Positions 6,399 to 14,200 of a stretch of DNA of 64,000 bases are shown piece by piece (the stretch's first letter is position 1; each line of letters begins with the position of its first letter). Source of the DNA: an uncultured Myxococcales bacterium (GTDB lineage: Bacteria > Myxococcota_A > UBA9042). Below the pieces are notes generated by a model. The model searched no databases. It was not told the origin of the DNA and saw only the letters and a list, made by a program, of their open reading frames with translations. Where the stretch lies: NCBI GenBank assembly GCA_903883645.1, contig CAISBR010000052.1, positions 1 to 64,000 of the forward strand, in the 5' to 3' direction. A program made the position numbers and the translations under genes.

Positions 6399-9142
6399 CT
6401 TGGCGAATCAGGCTATTTCAAGCTGTGCTCGTCATGTTAGCGGCGATTGGCGCGCCCACAGTCGCCCACGCTACGGCCTGGTGTGGCGGCCAGACCTCGA
6501 ACGGCTGCTCGTGCGGCAAAACCGACATCTACCCCTGCTGCGACAACGGCGGCAACTGCACCTGGTACGCCTGGCGCTCGATGTGCTGCCACTGGGGTTT
6601 TGGCCCCGGCAACTGGGGCGATGCCAAGCAATGGGCCGGCAACGGCGCCAACCACCCCGACGTGGTGCTTCTATCCGACCCCATGCCCAATTCGATTGCA
6701 GTTCGCACCATTGGCCAGTACGGCCACGTCGCCTATGTCACCGATGTCAGCGGCGGCAGCATCAAAGTCGAAGAAGAAAACTGCTGCGACAGCTGCTCGC
6801 CCGGCCTGCGCATCCGCTGGTACAATGCCAGCTACTTCAACGGCGGGTTCTTGATTCACAAGGACTTCTTGGGCCCCAAGTGCGGCAACGGCAAGTGCGA
6901 GGGCGGCGAAAACTGCGCCAACTGCAGCCAAGACTGCGGCGGCTGCTGCGGCAACGGCGCGTGCGACAACGGCGAGAGCTGCGACAGCTGCCCAAACGAC
7001 TGCAAGTGCTTGCCCAACGGCGAGATGACCGCGGGCTGCAGCAGTGTACGCGGCTGGGCCTGGGACCCCGATAACAAGGGCGCGCAACTCAGCATCGATG
7101 TCCAGTGCAACGGCGGCACCCAAGGCAGCATGACCGCGAGCGGCGGCTGGCCCGGCCACGATGGCCACGGCTTTAGCTGGAGCGTGCCACCCGCGCTAAA
7201 ACAGGGCGAAATTTGTTCGGCAAGCGCCGTGGTGCACGACTCGAATAGCGGCGGCGTCACCACCTTGGGCCCCAAGTCGTTCGTGTGCAGCAACCAGAGC
7301 AGCTACGAGGGCATCTGGACCACCACCCGCAGCGACGCCGCTGGCATTACTGCGCAACTGCCTAACTCTGCACACGAAGGCCTGCGTCACGACCATACTG
7401 CGGGCTACCCTTACCCCTTGGCCGGCGCGGTGCGCAGCTGTACCCAGCCCGGTCTCGAAGCCTTTGCCGAGCTGCGGGGCGAGCTCGACTACAACCTGCA
7501 GCGCAACCTGCACCGCGTCGAGCTCGAGGTCGATGGCGCGATTCGCCAGCAGTGGCAAGGGGATGCGGCAAGTCAGACCGCGCTGCAAACGGGCGGCGGC
7601 CAGCAGGTGTGTATTACCACCCACGCGCTTGACGAAGTGGTGGTACCCGAGGCACAGGCCTGGATTCTTGGCAACTTGCGCTGGCGGACTCCGGCCTCGC
7701 CCCTGGCCAACTGGTGGAGCGGCTACTCGCCCGATGGCGCGGGCCTAACGCTGCTACACCCGGTCGGCGATGCGCTGCGCGTGCAGCTGCGCGATGTCAA
7801 TCAACCGATCAAAGGCTATGCAGAATCGTGGATTGACTTGCCTGTGGCCTTTGACACCGTGCGTTACCAGCTGAGCGGCGCGGGCCAGGGCCAGCTGAGC
7901 GCGAGCCTGCGGGTGGGCGACACGCTGCTGCCGGCCGAGTTCGGCAACCACACGCTCACGGGGCTGCAAGCGCAAACGCTGGCGCTGCGGGTCGGCGGCA
8001 ATGGTCCGCAACCGCCCGAGACATCTATGGATTGGCGCAACGTGCGGGTGTCGCGCAGCCTGCAGCACCCCGCAGGGCCATGGGGGATAACTTGGCACGA
8101 TGCCTGGGGTCTCGACGCCGAAGTGCCCGAAGATGCGACACCGACCGCGGTGGGTCTGTCGCTGCGCCTACAGCGTAAGTCAATGAATTGGTGGACGACG
8201 GGTGCCGTATCGGCCGCGCTCGACATGCAAGGTGTGCCCTTTGAGCGAGTGCGCGCCGTGCTGCACACCGAGCACACGCCCGGCAGCGACGATGGCAACC
8301 TTGCCGCACAACTCCGTATTGTTGCTGATAATTCGCCCATACTCACGGTGCCGGTGAGCGGAGAGGCGAAGGCGCTCGACCTCACGGCCGGCGGACAGCG
8401 GCTGCAGTTCGTGCTGGCTTTGCTTGGCGATTCGCCGGATGCGCCGGGCAGTTTTGCGGCACGCCTGGATGGAGTCGAGTGGCTGCGGCGCGGCTGGTGG
8501 TCGGCGCCGAGTCCATTTGTGGCGGGGCTGCGCGACGATCGGCTAGAGGGCGGCGGTGTCCGGCTCGAAGTGGTGCGCGCCTGGGGCATGACGGGGCAAG
8601 CACTGCAAGGATTTACCCGTATTCATCGAGGGTTTGCCCATCCACAGACCGGCGTGCGCCTGCACTACCGCCAAGAGCTAGACGGGCAACTGCTGCGGGT
8701 GGTGGTGCTGCTCGACGGGCTGCCGGCGGCGGTGTTCGACGATGTGGGCGAGGCGGAGCGCGACGTTGAACTGCTAAGTCCCGGTTTTAGCGATTTGGCG
8801 CTGCTGCTGACACCCAAGCAGGCCGGCACGGTGCTCCCACTTCACCAATGGGCTGACTTTACAGCGGTCCAGACACGCGACACCTCGGGTCATTGGCTGA
8901 CCTTGCCAACCCAGCCGGTGGCGGGTCCACCCGGCGCGACGGTCACTGGGCTGGGAGCCGACGCAGGCGCTTGGGGCAGTAGCGGCGATACCCGGTCGAT
9001 GGCGGTGCGAACCGAGAGCCCGACGGTTGCCGACGCGGGCTGTGGTACGGACCGTCAAGACCGCGCGTGGCCTACGTTTTTGGGCACGATGATGCTTGGG
9101 CTACTGCTGCGGTGGCGCCGAACTGCCCGGCCAAGGCGTTGA
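6395..9142 (+). CDS. Secreted CHAP-domain, Cys-rich protein with MYXO-CTERM-like anchor
   Basis: Encodes 915 residues. In order: a signal peptide ending AHA; a CHAP domain (about 30-150) with candidate catalytic Cys in NCTWYAW (about 54) and His in YGHVAYV (about 109); two Cys-rich units of the GNGKCEGGENCANCSQDCG type (about 165-210); a 'GWAWDPDNKGAQLSIDVQC' beta module (about 220-300); several strand-rich repeats; and a C-terminal tail with Cys (DAGCGTD), a hydrophobic helix and RRTARPRR. CHAP domains are usually amidases or peptidases acting on peptidoglycan or related amide bonds. Many extra Cys near the CHAP core suggest disulphides and life outside the cell. It is the last gene of a four-gene operon and is probably surface-anchored by myxosortase-type sorting. 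Confidence 0.85.
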   Translation: MTWRIRLFQAVLVMLAAIGAPTVAHATAWCGGQTSNGCSCGKTDIYPCCDNGGNCTWYAWRSMCCHWGFGPGNWGDAKQWAGNGANHPDVVLLSDPMPNSIAVRTIGQYGHVAYVTDVSGGSIKVEEENCCDSCSPGLRIRWYNASYFNGGFLIHKDFLGPKCGNGKCEGGENCANCSQDCGGCCGNGACDNGESCDSCPNDCKCLPNGEMTAGCSSVRGWAWDPDNKGAQLSIDVQCNGGTQGSMTASGGWPGHDGHGFSWSVPPALKQGEICSASAVVHDSNSGGVTTLGPKSFVCSNQSSYEGIWTTTRSDAAGITAQLPNSAHEGLRHDHTAGYPYPLAGAVRSCTQPGLEAFAELRGELDYNLQRNLHRVELEVDGAIRQQWQGDAASQTALQTGGGQQVCITTHALDEVVVPEAQAWILGNLRWRTPASPLANWWSGYSPDGAGLTLLHPVGDALRVQLRDVNQPIKGYAESWIDLPVAFDTVRYQLSGAGQGQLSASLRVGDTLLPAEFGNHTLTGLQAQTLALRVGGNGPQPPETSMDWRNVRVSRSLQHPAGPWGITWHDAWGLDAEVPEDATPTAVGLSLRLQRKSMNWWTTGAVSAALDMQGVPFERVRAVLHTEHTPGSDDGNLAAQLRIVADNSPILTVPVSGEAKALDLTAGGQRLQFVLALLGDSPDAPGSFAARLDGVEWLRRGWWSAPSPFVAGLRDDRLEGGGVRLEVVRAWGMTGQALQGFTRIHRGFAHPQTGVRLHYRQELDGQLLRVVVLLDGLPAAVFDDVGEAERDVELLSPGFSDLALLLTPKQAGTVLPLHQWADFTAVQTRDTSGHWLTLPTQPVAGPPGATVTGLGADAGAWGSSGDTRSMAVRTESPTVADAGCGTDRQDRAWPTFLGTMMLGLLLRWRRTARPRR

Positions 9143-9167
9143 CGGTGCCCCCTGGCCAGCGTAGTGT
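9139..9167 (+). promoter_or_regulatory. Promoter of the acyltransferase gene, probably leaderless
   Basis: TTGACG (9139-9144) and TAGTGT (9162-9167) are 17 bp apart. Only nine bases separate the -10 box from ATG 9177 and no Shine-Dalgarno is present, so the transcript would start at or next to the start codon. Confidence 0.5.
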
Positions 9168-9176
9168 GCCGGCCCC

Positions 9177-11189
9177 ATGGACCAAGGACACCGCGCAGAG
9201 GGCTTGAGCCAACCACCGCCCCCGGTCGCCGCGGCCCGCCACGGCAAGTTTCGCCCTGATATCGAAGGTATGCGAGCTATCGCTGTGCTGCTGGTGGTCG
9301 CCTACCACTTTGGCATGCCGGGCCTGACCGGCGGCTACATCGGTGTCGATGTCTTCTTCGTGGTGTCGGGCTACCTGATCACCGGCCTGCTCGCCGACGA
9401 AATTTCTGCCAAAGGTCGTTTAGATTTCGCCGAGTTCTACGCCCGCCGTGCCCGCCGCCTGCTCCCCGCCGCGGCACTCGTGCTAATGAGCGTGCTGCTT
9501 GTGGGGCGGCTGTGCTTTGGCCCGTTTGAACTGCGCGGCCTTGCTGCCGGCACCGCCTGGACCTCGGTCTATCTGTCGAACCTCACGTTTTTGCGCAATG
9601 CGACCAACTACTTCGCCGAGGGTCAAAGCCCGCTGCTGCACACCTGGTCGCTAGCGGTCGAAGAGCAGTTCTACCTAACTTGGCCGGCCATCATCGCAAT
9701 GGTTCTGGGCAAAAAGCGCAGTCTTCGCCAGTCATTATCGATTCTGGGTGCCCTAGCGGCGGTGTCGCTGCTGGCCTCGCTGTGGTACACGCGGGTGGCG
9801 CAACCCGTGGCATTTTTTGGCTCGCCGCTGCGCGCTTGGGAGTTTGCGATCGGCGCCCTGGCCACGCTCACCCGCGTCAGCACATGGGAATTGCGCCTGG
9901 GCCCATGGCTCGGCTGGCTAGGCCTCGCGGCGGTGCTGGGCGCGGCGGTGGTGTTCGACAGCGGTACGCCCTTCCCCGGTACGGCGGCGCTGCTGCCCGC
10001 ACTGGGAACGCTAGCAGTCTTACGCACTTGTACCCCCATAGCCGGATCAGAGCCGCGCGCACTGGGCGTACGACCGTTGTTGGCGCTGGCCCCGCTCCAG
10101 CAGCTCGGTCGGCTGTCGTATTCGTGGTATCTGTGGCACTGGCCGGTGCTCGTATTCGGCAAGGTCTTGATCGGCCTCGAGTCTCCCATGTCGCGGCTGC
10201 TCGGGGCGGGGCTATCGCTGGCGATGGCCGAGCTTACGTATCGCACGCTCGAGAATCCGATTCGCCGCTCGCGCTGGTTAGCCAAGCGGCCCAACACCTC
10301 AATTCTGCTGGGACTGGGCCTGACAGGGAGCGGCGCGCTGGTGGCCCTGCTGGTCCGCGCGTGGGCCATTGGGGCCGTCGACAATCCTGAGTTTGCGCCC
10401 TTGCGCACGGCGCTCGCGCCCGACACCACGCTCGTCGACCGCGGCTGCTTTCTGGATTACCCGACCAGCAAGCCCGGAAACAACTGCGATTTTGGCGATA
10501 CTTCCTTGGCCAAGCCGTCGCGGGTGGTGTATCTGGTGGGCGACTCGCACGCGGCCCAGTGGTTCCCGGCGCTGCGCCAGGCGGCCGAGCTGGGGCACTG
10601 GCGGCTGCGGGTGCGGGCCAAGTCCGAGTGTCCGTTCCAGGGGGTCGACATCGCAGTGCCACGGCTGCAGCGGGCCTACTACGAGTGCTCGGTGTGGCGC
10701 GACGCGGTGGCAAGCGAGATTGCAGCAGAGCGACCTTCGGCAGTAATCATCGCCAATTCAGCAGCTTATATTGGCGCAGCCACCGGTGTGGACTTGGCGA
10801 CCTGGCAGCGCGGGCTGCAGCAGCTGGCAACCAAACTTACTGCATCGGGTGCCCAGTTGGTGGTGCTGCGCGACACGCCGCGACCCGGCATTGTGGTGCC
10901 CACTTGCCTAGAGCGCATGCGCTTTGCCCCTTGGCGAACCGGCAACACCTGCGACGTCGCGCGGGCGCTAGCGGTGCCAAGCGAGCCGTGGCAAAGTGAG
11001 CAGCAAGCGCTGGCGGGCATCGATGGGGCGCAAGCCGTTGATCTAAACGACCTATTCTGCAGTGCCAGCATCTGTCCTGCCGAGCGCGCTGGCCGCGTCG
11101 TCTATGCCGACAGCAATCACATGGCCGCGAGTTTTGCCGCCACGCTCGGTGCCGCGGTGGCTGAGCGCCTGCGCGCCGCCGGACTGTAG
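9177..11189 (+). CDS. Membrane acyltransferase 3 with SGNH domain (OafA-like)
   Basis: Encodes 670 residues. The N-terminal acyltransferase-3 domain (about 24-385) starts with FRPDIEGMRAIAVLLVVAYH, the His being part of the active-site region, and continues with about ten hydrophobic helices. The C-terminal periplasmic SGNH domain has GDSHAAQW (about 454) and a DSNHMA block (about 644), supplying the Ser, Asp and His of the SGNH triad. OafA-type proteins transfer acetyl groups across the membrane onto O-antigen or other surface glycans. The gene stands alone with its own promoter and ends 18 bp from the convergent giant Cys-rich gene. The glycan gene cluster 7 kb downstream may provide its substrate; that link is inference. 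Confidence 0.92.
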   Translation: MDQGHRAEGLSQPPPPVAAARHGKFRPDIEGMRAIAVLLVVAYHFGMPGLTGGYIGVDVFFVVSGYLITGLLADEISAKGRLDFAEFYARRARRLLPAAALVLMSVLLVGRLCFGPFELRGLAAGTAWTSVYLSNLTFLRNATNYFAEGQSPLLHTWSLAVEEQFYLTWPAIIAMVLGKKRSLRQSLSILGALAAVSLLASLWYTRVAQPVAFFGSPLRAWEFAIGALATLTRVSTWELRLGPWLGWLGLAAVLGAAVVFDSGTPFPGTAALLPALGTLAVLRTCTPIAGSEPRALGVRPLLALAPLQQLGRLSYSWYLWHWPVLVFGKVLIGLESPMSRLLGAGLSLAMAELTYRTLENPIRRSRWLAKRPNTSILLGLGLTGSGALVALLVRAWAIGAVDNPEFAPLRTALAPDTTLVDRGCFLDYPTSKPGNNCDFGDTSLAKPSRVVYLVGDSHAAQWFPALRQAAELGHWRLRVRAKSECPFQGVDIAVPRLQRAYYECSVWRDAVASEIAAERPSAVIIANSAAYIGAATGVDLATWQRGLQQLATKLTASGAQLVVLRDTPRPGIVVPTCLERMRFAPWRTGNTCDVARALAVPSEPWQSEQQALAGIDGAQAVDLNDLFCSASICPAERAGRVVYADSNHMAASFAATLGAAVAERLRAAGL

Positions 11190-11207
11190 CCCGCTAGATC
11201 CCCAACT

Positions 11208-14200
11208 TTACTGACAACTTCCGCCCATACAGTGCCCACCTGGGCAGCTCGTGCCGTCGGCCAAGGGCTTCGCCAAGCAGGCGCCCGAGGCGGGGTTGCA
11301 AAAGTCTTGCGTGCACGGGTTGTTATCATCACACCCTTTGACCTGGCCGCCGCACACGCCGCCCGCGCACTTGTCGCCGGCGGTGCACAACTCGCCGTCG
11401 TTACAAGCCATTCCGTCTGGCCCAGGGCTGTGCAGGCAGGCGCCGCTGACCGAGTCACACGTGTCGAGCGTGCACGGGTCGGTGTCGGAGCAGTCGCGAA
11501 TCGGGCCGGAGATGCACAGGCCCAGGCCGCACATGTCGAAGATTGTGCAGAAATTGCCGTCGTCGCACGCCACACCGGTCAGGGGTACAAAGGTGCATAG
11601 GCCGCTGGCCGCCACGCAGCCGTCTTGGGTGCAGGGGTTGCCGTCGCTGCAGGTTTTGAGCGCACCGGCCAGGCACGCGCCGCCGTTGCAAACATCGCCG
11701 AAGGTACACAAGCTTCCGTCATTGCACGGTAAATTACTGTTCGCGTGCTGGCAGCCCAGCTTGGCCGAGCAGCTGTCTTGGGTGCAAGGGTTGCCGTCGT
11801 CGCAGTTTTGCGGCACGCCGCCCACGCACACGCTGCCGCTGCAGAGGTCGCCGCTGGTGCAGATGTCGCCGTCGTCGCATGGGCCGCCGCTGCCCATGGT
11901 GTGGTAGCAGCCGACCGGTGCGCTGCAACCATCGAATGTGCAAGTATTCTTGTCGTCGCAGGTGAGTGGCGCGCCCTTGCAACTGCCCGCGGCGCAGGTG
12001 TCGCTGCCCGTGCAGGGGTTGCCATCGTCGCAGCCGCTGCCGCTTTGCGCTTGGTGCTGGCAGCCGAAGCCGGCTTGGCACGCGTCGACCGTGCATGGGT
12101 CAAAGTCGTCGCAGCTGATCTTGGGCCCGGCGCTGCAGGTCGCGCCTTGGCAGGTGTCGCCGGCGGTGCACGGGTCGCCGTCGCTGCAGGCACTGGCGCT
12201 GCTGGGACTGTGGGCGCAGCCGGTCTTGCTACTGCAACCATCGAATGTACAAGCATTGTTGTCGTCGCAATCGCTCGGCGCGCCGTTTTGGCACTGGGCA
12301 CGGTCGCACCAGTCGCCGCTCGTGCACGCGTTGCCGTCGTTGCAGGGCAGCGCGCCAGCTGGGCTAAATTGCGTCGCCTCGACGCGGAAAACCAGCCCCG
12401 CCGGGTTGCTCTGCGCCGTACTGCCCACCTTGCCGGGATTGATCACAGTGCAGGTCAGCAGGTTGTTGCCCGCCTTCAGCTTGCCGGTCAGCGGCTGGAC
12501 CATGGGGGCTAGATAGTTGTCTTCGCTGCTTTTTACCCCGGCCAACTTGCCACCAAGTAGACACACAAAGCCGCCGTCGACGGCCAAGCTCAGGCTGGCC
12601 ACCACCGTGCCCGCGCCGGCAGGCAAGGTAATCATGCGCGAAAATTCGACCTGGGTATCCACTTCAGGAGTTAGCATCGTCGGCGTCGACCACAGCCACT
12701 TCGCGCCAGCGACCGCGTGCGTCCAGCCGGGGTATTGGTCCCAGGTTAGCGCCGCCGCTACCGCATTTCCATTGGAGTTCCAAGTTGTTACCGCGTCACT
12801 GACCACCACTAGCGTCTGGGCCTGCCCGGTCGATCCCGCCGTATGGCTGCAGCCCGTGGTCTTGCTGCACGCGTCGACCGTGCACGGATTGCCGTCGTCG
12901 CAGGCCACGCCGCTGCCGGCCACGCACACGCCGCCGCCGCTGCATTGGTCGCCGGCGGTGCACGGGTCGCCATCGCTGCAGGCGCCGCCCACCGCCACAC
13001 TATGGCTACAACCCGTTGCCAGCGAACAGCTATCTAGGGTGCAATAGTTGCCGTCGTTGCAGTTGATGACGGCCTGGCCCTGGCACGCGCCAAAGTTGCA
13101 CACATCGGCGTTGGTGCACGGGTTGCCGTCGTTGCACACCACGCCGTTGGGCAAGGGGTAGCTGCTGCAGCCGGTTTGCTTGTCGCAGCCGTCGCTGGTG
13201 CAGGCGTTGCTGTCGTCGCACACGGTGCCGCCCTGGGCCGAACACTTGCCGCCGCTGCACAAGTCGGGGCCGCTACAGGCATTACCGTCGTCGCACGGGC
13301 CGCTGGCGGGGCTGTGGCTGCAGCCCTGGCTGGGCAAGCACAGGTCGTCGGTGCACACGTTCTTGTCGTCGCAGCTAATTGGGTCGCCCGACAGGCACTT
13401 GCCCCCTACGCAGGTGTCGGGCGTGGTGCAGGCGTCGCCGTCGCTACAGGGCGCCGTGCTGCTGGGCTTGTGCACGCAACCCTGCACAGCGGTGCAGTAA
13501 TCTACGCTGCAGGCATCGCCGTCGTCGCAGTTCTTGCTCGACTTGCCCGGGCTACATGCGTCGAGGTTGCAGGCGTCGCCGATGCTGCACGGGTTGCCGT
13601 CGTCGCACGGCGCATTGTTAAAGGCATGGCTGCAGACGCCGGTGCTGGCCGCGCAGTTGTCGTCGGTGCAAAGGTCTTTGTCGTCGCAGTCTTTGGCCGT
13701 GCCGCCGCCGCACACGCCGCTGGTGCATTTCTCGCCAGTGGTGCAGGCGTTGCTGTCGTCGCAGCCAAAGGCCGAGGGCTTGTATTGGCAGCCCAAGACA
13801 AGGTCGCAAGTATCGACTGTACAAGGGTTATCGTCGTGGCATTGCTTGCCCGCACCGTTGCAGGCGCCCGCCGTCGTGCAGGCGTCGTTTACCGTGCACG
13901 GGCTTTTGTCGTCGCAGGCACTGCCGGCCAAGATGGCGTGCAAGCAACCCTGCGTGGCGTCGCACGAATCGGCGGTGCAGGTGTTCTTGTCGTCGCAGTT
14001 CAGGGCCGGACCGGGCACGCACTTGCCGCCGCCGCACGCATCGCCATCGGTGCAGACCGTGCCGTCGTCGCAAGGGCCATTCTTTAGCGAAACCACGCAG
14101 ATACCCGACATATAGTCGCACACATCGTCGGTACACGGGTTGCCGTCGTTGCAGACCTTGGCGCTGGTGGGCACACACGCGCCCGAGACGCAGCGATCGC

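Noticed and set aside
12360-12835. A separate gene for the non-repeat domain inside the giant protein
   Set aside because: It is in frame with the repeats on both sides, with no internal stop or start signal.
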